NCBI GenBank assembly: GCA_021793595.1
Contig: JAJYSL010000267.1
Span: 1 to 6,013, forward strand
Origin: Acidobacteriota bacterium
Lineage (GTDB): Bacteria; Acidobacteriota; Terriglobia; Terriglobales; Acidobacteriaceae
Reading direction: 5' to 3'
Length of the DNA stretch: 6,013 nt
A program made the translations under genes and the position numbers. The notes below the pieces were generated by a model. It did no database searches. It worked only from the letters and a program-made list of their open reading frames with translations, and was not told the DNA's origin. Shown piece after piece: positions 1 to 5,435 of this stretch; the first letter of the stretch is position 1, and each line of letters begins with the position of its first letter.

Positions 1-207
1 ACTACACATGGGTTCTCTCGACTTTATGTTGCGTCGTCGCGCTTGACGCGATTGTGTACGCGACCTCTCGCGCGAAAACCGCGATCGAACTTTCTCTTTT
101 TTGGAACGGAGCCCATGGCATTGCGCCGTGGCGTTCATCTTCCGCTCCAGTGCATGTCGTGACAGGGTTTACAACCAACGACCTCGTGTCGGGAAAGCGT
201 ACTCATC
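1..207. other. Non-coding region upstream of enolase
   Basis: I see no supportable gene here. The frame leading into enolase is closed by a TGA at 160-162 and has no start codon between that stop and 208. The stretch is rich in CGCGA (47-51, 59-63, 71-75, 80-84). Two small stems can form: TCGCG 37-41 with CGCGA 47-51, and TCGCG 68-72 with CGCGA 80-84. The second is followed, only after about seven bases, by a T-rich run (91-102), so it is at best a weak terminator for a gene to the left. A TTGACG at 43-48 resembles a -35 box, but no good -10 box sits 16-18 nt downstream. I could not fit the fluoride riboswitch consensus to this segment. The enolase promoter is probably here, but I cannot place it. 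Confidence 0.5.
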
Positions 208-1512
208 ATGTCTGAGATTGCAAAACTTGAAGCTCTTGAAATCCTCGATTCCCGAGGGAATCCGACCCTCGCAGTCACCGCAACCTTGTCGAACAGTGTG
301 AAAGCGACGGCGAAAGTCCCCTCCGGAGCCTCCACCGGCAAACGCGAAGCGGTCGAACTGCGGGACGGAGATAAAGCCCGCTATGGCGGCAAGGGTGTGC
401 TGAAGGCGAAGAGCCACGTTGAAGGCGAAATTCAGAATGCCATCCGCGGCTTCGATGCGAATGATCAGAAGGCGTTGGACAAGAAGCTATGTGAACTGGA
501 TGGCACGCCGAACAAGGCGCGCCTGGGAGCCAACGCAATTCTGGGAGTGTCGCTCGCGGTTGCACGAGCTTCGGCGGAAGATCGGGGACTCCCGTTTTAT
601 GCCAGTCTGGGAAACGAGACTGCCAATCTAATTCCGGCGCCATGGTTCAACGTGCTGAATGGTGGAAGCCACGCCGACAGCAATGTGGATTTTCAGGAGT
701 TCATGATTTCACCAGTCGGCGCGCCTCGCTACAGCGAGGGACTACGGGCAGCGGCCGAGACCTTTCATGCTCTGAAAGCCGTGCTGCACAAGAAAGGCTA
801 CAGCACGGGAGTCGGAGACGAAGGCGGATTCGCGCCGCAATTGAAGTCCAATGAAGAGCCCATCGAGCTGATTCTCGAAGCCATTCTGAAGGCCGGGTAT
901 AAGCCGGGCAAGGATCTGGTCATCGTTCTGGATCCGGCTACCAGCGAGTTTTTTGAAGATGGAGCGTATGTCTTCGAGAAGTCGGACAAGAGCAGGAAAT
1001 CGCCGGCACAGATGGTCGAATTCTGGAGAATCTTGCTCGATCGATATCCGGAAATTTGGGCCCTCGAAGATGGGGTTGCCGAAGACGATCGCGCCGGCTG
1101 GCAGCAACTGACCAAAACCCTGGGAGACCGAATCCAATTGATCGGCGACGACAATTTTGTCACCAATCCAACTATCTTTCGCCAGGGAATCAAAGACGGC
1201 ATAGCCAATGCCATCCTGATCAAGTTGAACCAGATCGGCACGTTGACGGAGACGCTCGAATGCATTGAGATTGCTCGTGCGAACGGCTACGGCGCGGTCA
1301 TCTCTCACCGCTCGGGCGAGACCGACGACACCAGCATCGCGGATCTGGCGGTGGCTGCGGGTATGGGTCAGATCAAGACCGGCTCGACCAGTCGCGGCGA
1401 ACGCATTGCAAAGTACAACCGCTTTCTGGAGATCGAACGCGAACTCGGAACCAAGGCCCGCTACGCAGGGGCCTCCGTCTACGACCGCTGGCAGACGTCC
1501 GTGAAGGGATAG
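208..1512 (+). CDS. eno: Enolase (phosphopyruvate hydratase)
   Basis: Cytosolic glycolytic enzyme that interconverts 2-phosphoglycerate and phosphoenolpyruvate using two Mg2+ ions. The 434 residues match the usual bacterial length (about 430), and the N-terminus has the standard layout, with DSRGNPT at 14-20. Visible active-site elements are the SGASTG lid loop (39-44), NGGSHA (151-156), QEF with E164, GDEGG with the proton-transfer Glu at 205, metal ligands D242, E287 and D314/D315, the catalytic Lys 339 in the signature IKLNQIGTLTE, SHRSGET (366-372) and KTGS with K390. Everything needed for catalysis appears present. Some normally conserved positions differ: PWFN where PMMN is usual (145-148), GDDNF where GDDLF or GDDIF is usual, and an Arg replacing Trp after EDD (295). 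The start at 208 is the only sensible one; its Shine-Dalgarno is weak (GGGAA at 191-195, 12 nt away). It lies upstream of crcB-linked genes. Enolase is a known fluoride target, so this may be a dedicated copy, which is inference. Confidence 0.97.
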   Translation: MSEIAKLEALEILDSRGNPTLAVTATLSNSVKATAKVPSGASTGKREAVELRDGDKARYGGKGVLKAKSHVEGEIQNAIRGFDANDQKALDKKLCELDGTPNKARLGANAILGVSLAVARASAEDRGLPFYASLGNETANLIPAPWFNVLNGGSHADSNVDFQEFMISPVGAPRYSEGLRAAAETFHALKAVLHKKGYSTGVGDEGGFAPQLKSNEEPIELILEAILKAGYKPGKDLVIVLDPATSEFFEDGAYVFEKSDKSRKSPAQMVEFWRILLDRYPEIWALEDGVAEDDRAGWQQLTKTLGDRIQLIGDDNFVTNPTIFRQGIKDGIANAILIKLNQIGTLTETLECIEIARANGYGAVISHRSGETDDTSIADLAVAAGMGQIKTGSTSRGERIAKYNRFLEIERELGTKARYAGASVYDRWQTSVKG

Positions 1513-1561
1513 CAGTTCACCGTGGGTGTTGGAGTCCACCGCAAACCGCTCAACTGGGCAG

Positions 1562-1598
1562 ATGACTCCTCGAAGCGTCAAATACTTGGAGGAGTCAT
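1562..1598 (+). promoter_or_regulatory. Hairpin masking the ribosome binding site and start of GTPase 1
   Basis: ATGACTCCTC (1562-1571) is the exact reverse complement of GAGGAGTCAT (1589-1598), giving ten uninterrupted base pairs. After one G-G mismatch (1572/1588), AAG 1573-1575 pairs with CTT 1585-1587, closing a 9-nt loop (1576-1584). The 3' arm holds the Shine-Dalgarno GGAGG (1588-1592; the same run continues to 1594) and the A and U of the start codon at 1597. In RNA, this fold would hide the initiation site of the downstream GTPase, which suggests translational control. As DNA, the same palindrome could instead be a protein operator. No T-tract follows, so it is not a standard intrinsic terminator for enolase. 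The pairing is seen directly; the regulatory role is inferred. Confidence 0.65.
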
Positions 1599-3687
1599 GC
1601 CCGAATCCGAACCGGACCACATAGAGATACGATATCCCGGGGAGTTAAACGACCCCCAACAGAGACGCTTGAGAGTGACTTGCCAATATATCGACAAGCT
1701 GCTCAACGACGTTGAACATGTTCTTCATGCGGCGACGTCTCCATCTCCGTTCCCCCGCTACGTCGTGGACATCACACCCGCGCAGACCCGTGCGATTGAA
1801 GACCACATCCGCCGCCTGCGTTCGCAACTGCTGCGCACGCTGGCCTGGCAGCGCATGAGACCAAACCCGCCAGAAATTCCAGCGACACGCGCGGTGATGA
1901 CAGACCTGACTTTTGTCGACATCGCGATCGAGGAGCTAAAGCCCAGTTACATGCGGGGCTATGGCCTTGTCCCGCAGGATGCGGTAAGCGAACTCAATGG
2001 GGTGGTCTACGAGCTTCGCTCCCTGGTCGCAGGCATGGAACGCTATGTCCGCCAGGAGTTGGGTACCAACCTGGAGGCGCGCCTCCGGAAGTTGGAACAG
2101 ACAGGCTGCGATGTGGATCTTTTGCGGCTGATCGAGCAGATCATCACTCGTCAGGGCTTGGTGGAATTCCGATCGCGCATCGAGTCCATCGCTTCACGCC
2201 TGGAGGACAACAATCTGGAAGTGGCCCTGTTCGGGCGAGTCAGCAGTGGAAAATCCTCCTTGCTGAATGCTCTTCTTGGCACCGACGTTCTTCCGGTAGG
2301 TGTAACCCCGATCACGGCCGTGCCCACGAAGTTGCGCTATGGAGTTTCATTGCGTGCGGCGGTGACTTATGGCGACGGAAGAAGCGAGATCGTCCCGATC
2401 GAAGAGCTTTCGAAGCTGATCACCGAGCAAGGAAACCCCGGCAATTCAAAGAATATTGTTCGAGCTATGGTCGAAGTTCCGTCTCCGCGCCTCCGGCATG
2501 GCATCGTGCTGGTGGATACGCCCGGACTCGGCTCCCTGGCAAAACGCGGCGGAGCCGAGACTTTGGCTTATCTGCCGGCCTGCGACCTTGCGCTGGTGCT
2601 GATTGACGCTGGGGCAACATTGAACGACGAGGACATCGGAACACTGCGACTGCTATATGAAGCGGGAATTCCGGCCATTGTTTTGCTTAGCAAGGTGGAC
2701 CTGCTCGCGGAAACAGACCTGTACCGGGCGATGGGCTACATTCAGGAGCAGTTGCAGCGCGAGTTGCGATTGGCATTAAATGTCCATCCTGTCAGTTCGC
2801 TTTCAAGCCATTCCATTCTGCTGGATCAATTCTTCGCGCGGGAATTGCTTCCTCAATTCGAACAGGCACGAAGCCTCCGCAATGATTCTGTCGCGCGAAA
2901 GATCGGAGCCTTGCGCGAGTCGGTAATTGCGGCGCTGGAGACGAATCTCGACCAGAAAAAACGAGGAGCGCGCGCTCTCCCGATCGATGCGGACGGTCTT
3001 GAAGCGCGATTGCGTCAAGTGACCGGCATGATTGGGGAACAGCGTACAACCCTCAACTATGCCTTTCTCAGGCTTGGGGAGACGCCTGAGACAGTGATGA
3101 ATCAGGCCGCGGATGCCGCGCTGCGATGGATGCGAACTCATTCCAAGGCTCGCGTCACGTCGTTGCAACTTTCAGAATGGATTCATGATGCCGTTCAGCA
3201 GGAAGTGCAGCGATCCATTGGAAACGTCGGCTGGGTGAGCCAGCGCGCCATAGACATATTACAAAGTGTGGCGCAGGAGATGGGGCGAACCGACGTGCCT
3301 GCCCAGGATGACCTGGAAATTCTCTTGCGCGATATGCCTCGCTTTGAGATGGCGGCGCTACCGAAGGACATCAACACAAGCCATTGGATGTTCCTGGGAG
3401 ATAGCCTGGTCCGCGCCAAAATCAGAAACAGCCTGCGGCAAAGTATCGGCGAATTGCTGCAGCAGGAACTTCACCTGTACGGTCGCGCGCTGTCGCAGTG
3501 GAACCAGCAGTTCGCCAGCAAGATGGAGTTCCTGGTAAGTTCCTACGCCGACGCCTATCGCGTCCAGCTACACCGGCTCGCGGGAACTGCAAAAGACGCG
3601 ATCGATGCGCCGCAACTGGAAGACGACCTGACTCGCCTGAAGAACTGGGAGGCAGGCGAAAGTTCTGAAGTTATGCAAAAGCTTTGA
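1597..3687 (+). CDS. Dynamin-like GTPase 1 (bacterial dynamin family)
   Basis: Large GTPase of the bacterial dynamin-like family, 696 residues from ATG 1597. I chose this start because GGAGG lies 4 nt upstream; an in-frame GTG at 1522 would add 25 residues but has no ribosome binding site. Order of parts: an unusually long, mostly helical N-terminal region (about 1-205, with a charged helical stretch near 130-205); the GTPase domain with P-loop GRVSSGKSS (213-221), switch I Thr 240 in PITAVPT, G3 DTPGLGS (307-313) and G4 SKVD (365-368); then a roughly 300-residue helical C-terminal part, as expected for a dynamin stalk or bundle. I see no clear transmembrane helix, so membrane contact, if any, would be peripheral. 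The gene ends in two in-frame stops (TGA, TAG), 9 nt before crcB. Its G domain resembles that of the partial GTPase at 5436. Family members bind nucleotide, assemble and reshape membranes; the role here is unknown. Confidence 0.88.
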   Translation: MPESEPDHIEIRYPGELNDPQQRRLRVTCQYIDKLLNDVEHVLHAATSPSPFPRYVVDITPAQTRAIEDHIRRLRSQLLRTLAWQRMRPNPPEIPATRAVMTDLTFVDIAIEELKPSYMRGYGLVPQDAVSELNGVVYELRSLVAGMERYVRQELGTNLEARLRKLEQTGCDVDLLRLIEQIITRQGLVEFRSRIESIASRLEDNNLEVALFGRVSSGKSSLLNALLGTDVLPVGVTPITAVPTKLRYGVSLRAAVTYGDGRSEIVPIEELSKLITEQGNPGNSKNIVRAMVEVPSPRLRHGIVLVDTPGLGSLAKRGGAETLAYLPACDLALVLIDAGATLNDEDIGTLRLLYEAGIPAIVLLSKVDLLAETDLYRAMGYIQEQLQRELRLALNVHPVSSLSSHSILLDQFFARELLPQFEQARSLRNDSVARKIGALRESVIAALETNLDQKKRGARALPIDADGLEARLRQVTGMIGEQRTTLNYAFLRLGETPETVMNQAADAALRWMRTHSKARVTSLQLSEWIHDAVQQEVQRSIGNVGWVSQRAIDILQSVAQEMGRTDVPAQDDLEILLRDMPRFEMAALPKDINTSHWMFLGDSLVRAKIRNSLRQSIGELLQQELHLYGRALSQWNQQFASKMEFLVSSYADAYRVQLHRLAGTAKDAIDAPQLEDDLTRLKNWEAGESSEVMQKL

Positions 3688-3690
3688 TAG

Positions 3691-3695
3691 GGAGG
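3691..3695 (+). promoter_or_regulatory. Ribosome binding site of crcB (start ambiguous)
   Basis: GGAGG lies just after the stop codons of GTPase 1. It is only 1 nt from the ATG at 3697, which is too close for normal initiation, but 7 nt from an in-frame TTG at 3703. The TTG may therefore be the real start, shortening CrcB by two residues. Re-initiation after the upstream stop is also possible. Confidence 0.6.
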
Positions 3696-3696
3696 C

Positions 3697-4080
3697 ATGA
3701 GTTTGTCGAAATATATGTATATTGCGGTGGGCGGGGCGCTAGGCTCCATTGCTAGATTCTGGGTTGGTTCTGCGGTCGCCAGCCGCCTGGGAACAAAGTT
3801 CCCTTACGGGACGTTTGTCATCAACATTACAGCCTGTGTGGTTCTTGGCTTCTCGCTGACGTTTCTGGCTAAGCGAACGGACCTGAATCCTGCGTGGAGG
3901 TTCCTGGTGCCGATTGGTTTCCTGGGCGCATACAGCACGTTTTCGTCATATGAGTGGGAGACGATTTCCACGCTGCGGAACGGAAACTTCTCCATGGCTG
4001 CACTCTATGCCTTCAGTAGCCTTTTTCTTGGACTGGCGGCCGTCTGGTGCGGCATCCTTCTCGCGGAGATGATCTCATGA
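3697..4080 (+). CDS. crcB: CrcB/Fluc fluoride ion channel
   Basis: Small inner-membrane protein of the Fluc family, which forms dual-topology dimers that let fluoride leave the cell. The 127 residues and four hydrophobic segments (roughly 7-29, 36-58, 67-85, 99-124) fit the family. Diagnostic motifs are GGALGSIAR (12-20), GTFVIN with the conserved Asn 43, and GFLGAYSTFSSYEWE (74-88), the family's Phe-box region. F82 is kept, but the second Phe is Tyr 85, a variation I believe occurs in some homologues. Y104 and S108 match the pore-lining polar track known from Fluc structures. The ATG at 3697 is given as start, but an in-frame TTG (3703) has better ribosome-binding spacing and an ATG at 3715 is also possible. 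It is tightly coupled to GTPase 1 upstream. Its last bases form ATGA, opening a 9-codon frame that stops at 4104-4106. Confidence 0.95.
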   Translation: MSLSKYMYIAVGGALGSIARFWVGSAVASRLGTKFPYGTFVINITACVVLGFSLTFLAKRTDLNPAWRFLVPIGFLGAYSTFSSYEWETISTLRNGNFSMAALYAFSSLFLGLAAVWCGILLAEMIS

Positions 4081-4108
4081 GGACCCACAAACAGCTCACT
4101 GGCTGAGA

Positions 4109-4141
4109 GCGGAGGCGGTCCTCTGCAATCCCGCACGGGAT
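4109..4141 (+). other. Two adjacent small hairpins after crcB
   Basis: Stem 1: GCGGAGG (4109-4115) pairs with CCTCTGC (4120-4126), including one G-U pair, around a CGGT tetraloop. Stem 2: ATCCCG (4128-4133) is the exact reverse complement of CGGGAT (4136-4141) with a 2-nt spacer; as RNA it would form five pairs around a 4-nt loop. They begin 28 nt after the crcB stop. Neither is followed by a T-run, so intrinsic termination is doubtful. They could protect the 3' end of the upstream message, mark a processing site, or (stem 2) be a protein-binding palindrome over a promoter. The pairings are visible; the roles are guesses. Confidence 0.4.
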
Positions 4142-4146
4142 AAAAT
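4141..4146 (+). promoter_or_regulatory. Possible -10 box ahead of the DUF190 genes
   Basis: TAAAAT resembles a sigma-70 -10 box (TATAAT) and lies in the 258-nt gap before the DUF190 genes, where a secondary promoter would make sense. No recognisable -35 hexamer lies 16-18 nt upstream (around 4118-4123), and the first T is shared with the ATCCCG/CGGGAT palindrome. If it is a promoter, that palindrome would be well placed as an operator. Weak evidence. Confidence 0.25.
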
Positions 4147-4328
4147 TGCGGGGGGAAATTCCGATCGCTCTTGCCACCCGGATTGACGCCGTCATCGAGA
4201 GTCATCGCGAGTGGCTGGCTCAGGAATTGTTGCAACTCAGCAAAGAACCGGAAGTAGACAGATCTGGCTGGGGATCGCTCGGGCGAACTGCCGAGTTTCT
4301 CGTTGCCCAGCGTGGTTTACGTGGATAA
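4146..4328 (+). CDS. Doubtful 60-codon reading frame between crcB and DUF190
   Basis: The frame would start at TTG 4146 with no Shine-Dalgarno sequence and end at TAA 4326-4328, overlapping the ribosome binding site of the DUF190 gene. The product has a plausible charged helix (about residues 12-33, beginning RIDAVIESHREWL) but no motif I recognise. The same frame runs back to an ATG at 4077 that overlaps the crcB stop, interrupted only by TGA at 4104-4106. It may be a remnant of a small broken gene, a real small protein with an unusual start, or chance. I lean towards non-coding or a remnant. Confidence 0.2.
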   Translation: MRGEIPIALATRIDAVIESHREWLAQELLQLSKEPEVDRSGWGSLGRTAEFLVAQRGLRG

Positions 4329-4333
4329 AGGAG
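4329..4333 (+). promoter_or_regulatory. Ribosome binding site setting the start of the tandem DUF190 gene
   Basis: AGGAG lies 5 nt before the ATG at 4339. It supports that start over the in-frame TTG at 4303, which has no such site. Confidence 0.7.
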
Positions 4334-4338
4334 ATGGC

Positions 4339-5061
4339 ATGTTGCAAGCAGGCAAGGCAGTCAAGGTTTCGATCTACTTGAGCGAAGGGTCGACACATCA
4401 TGGGGTTTCGACCTATTCCAGTATCCTCGACTTTCTTTTCTATCGCGGAGTTTCCGGCGCAACCGTGCTGAAGGGTGTAGCCGGGTTTGGCGCGGACCAT
4501 CACATCCATTCCGCGAGCTTCGTCGAAATTTCGGACCACTTGCCCCTGAAGATTGAATTCATCGAATCGCGGGAAAAGGTGGATGCGCTTCTCGGAAAAC
4601 TGGAGGAAATGGCTGGTACCGGCATGATCGAAGTGCAAGAGACGACGGTGACCAAGCCGGCCCAAACTTCTCAGCAAAAGAGCGCCGTACTCCCAGCACA
4701 CCTGAAGATCGAAGGCAGGGCCAGACTGATGCGTATCTACATCGGTGAAGCGGACCAATGGAGGGAAAAGCCCATGCACAAGGCACTCGTTGAGGCGATG
4801 CGCGCCAATGACATCGCCGGTGTCACCGTCTATAGAGGCATTCTTGGATATGGTGCGCACCGAAGAGTCCATAAAGATAAGTCTTTGCATTTGTCGCATG
4901 ACTGCCCAATCATGCTTTCGGTGATCGATACGGAAGAGAAGCTTCAAGCCTTCCTGCCCATCGTCGAGCAAATGGTGCAGGAGGGATTGGTCGTTATGTC
5001 GGACGTAGATGTCATCAAGTACTCGTATCGCGCGCTGGATACGAATCAAGGCGCGGTATGA
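4339..5061 (+). CDS. Tandem DUF190 protein (two PII-like domains)
   Basis: A soluble protein of 240 residues with two copies of DUF190, a family whose solved structures have a PII-like ferredoxin fold. Its molecular function is not established. Copy A covers about residues 6-103 (core GATVLKG at 40-46, GFG at 49-51). A polar linker follows, about 104-127, rich in Gln, Thr, Ser and Lys. Copy B covers about 128-228 (core GVTVYRG at 161-167, GYG at 170-172, then MVQEGLVVMSDVDVIKY). Copy B resembles the next gene closely, while copy A has diverged and lacks the W..KP.H segment near its start, with THHGVSTYSS there instead. Most DUF190 proteins have a single domain, so the fusion is noteworthy. 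The stop overlaps an ATG of the next gene (ATGA at 5058-5061). DUF190 genes often neighbour crcB, suggesting a part in fluoride response, perhaps as a PII-like regulator of the channel (inference). Confidence 0.9.
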   Translation: MLQAGKAVKVSIYLSEGSTHHGVSTYSSILDFLFYRGVSGATVLKGVAGFGADHHIHSASFVEISDHLPLKIEFIESREKVDALLGKLEEMAGTGMIEVQETTVTKPAQTSQQKSAVLPAHLKIEGRARLMRIYIGEADQWREKPMHKALVEAMRANDIAGVTVYRGILGYGAHRRVHKDKSLHLSHDCPIMLSVIDTEEKLQAFLPIVEQMVQEGLVVMSDVDVIKYSYRALDTNQGAV

Positions 5062-5063
5062 GC

Positions 5064-5068
5064 GGAGG
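5064..5068 (+). promoter_or_regulatory. Ribosome binding site of the single DUF190 gene
   Basis: GGAGG lies 7 nt before ATG 5076. It supports that start over the overlapping ATG at 5058, which lacks a good site and would add only six residues. Confidence 0.7.
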
Positions 5069-5075
5069 ATCGGTC

Positions 5076-5429
5076 ATGAAAGAGCAGTTTCAAGCACGTA
5101 TGCTACGCATTCATTTTGGTGAAGATGACAAGTGGCAGGGCAAACCATTGCATGAGGCGATTATCGCCAAATGTAGAGAGTTGGGAATTGCGGGCGCAAC
5201 AGTGTACCGGGGCATCGAGGGATATGGAACCAGCACCAGAATTCATCATGCCAGCTATTGGCACCTGTCCAAGGATGCTCCGATCGTGCTGAACATTATC
5301 GACACGGAGGAACAAATCGCCAAGCTCCTTCCCCATCTGGACGCGATGGTCCAGGAAGGCCTGATTGCGACGTCGCATGTCGATGTCATCCGCTTCTCCC
5401 CTCAGGAAGGTGTTCGGTCGCAAGGGTGA
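5076..5429 (+). CDS. DUF190 protein (single PII-like domain)
   Basis: A 117-residue single-domain DUF190 protein, predicted cytosolic. It shows the full family pattern: a first strand RMLRIHFGE (about 8-16), the segment DKWQGKPLHE (18-27), the core GATVYRG (40-46), GYG (49-51), paired histidines 57-58, LSKDAPIVL (64-72), a DTEEQI turn and helix (76-81), and the closing strand DVIRF (103-107). It is clearly similar to the second domain of the preceding protein, so the pair probably arose by duplication. An alternative start at 5058 overlaps the previous stop; 5076 is preferred because of its ribosome binding site. It lies 14 nt after the tandem DUF190 gene and 6 nt before GTPase 2, so all three are very likely co-transcribed and may form a mixed PII-like oligomer (inference). 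Confidence 0.92.
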   Translation: MKEQFQARMLRIHFGEDDKWQGKPLHEAIIAKCRELGIAGATVYRGIEGYGTSTRIHHASYWHLSKDAPIVLNIIDTEEQIAKLLPHLDAMVQEGLIATSHVDVIRFSPQEGVRSQG

Positions 5430-5435
5430 CAAGAG

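Noticed and set aside
68..102. Intrinsic terminator of a gene to the left
   Set aside because: The stem is only five pairs and the T-rich run starts several bases after it, interrupted by C residues; too weak to call.
1..207. Fluoride (crcB-motif) riboswitch upstream of enolase
   Set aside because: I looked for the conserved GATG-containing pseudoknot pattern and found no fit; no GATG occurs in this stretch. The gap at 4081-4338 also lacks a convincing match in the part before the DUF190 start.
1562..1598. Intrinsic terminator of enolase
   Set aside because: The stem is strong, but no T-run follows and its 3' arm carries the next gene's ribosome binding site.
742..1620. 292-codon reading frame on the minus strand opposite enolase
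   Set aside because: It lies antisense to a clear enolase with all motifs, and its translation shows no recognisable domain; it is a shadow of GC-rich codons.
4077..4126. TGA at 4104-4106 as a selenocysteine codon with the hairpin at 4109-4126 as its insertion element
   Set aside because: Only nine codons precede the TGA, the downstream peptide resembles no selenoprotein, and the loop is closer to the TGA than bacterial elements normally are.
4237..5049. 270-codon reading frame on the minus strand opposite the tandem DUF190 gene
   Set aside because: It is antisense to a well-supported two-domain protein, has no family motif, and is a shadow frame.
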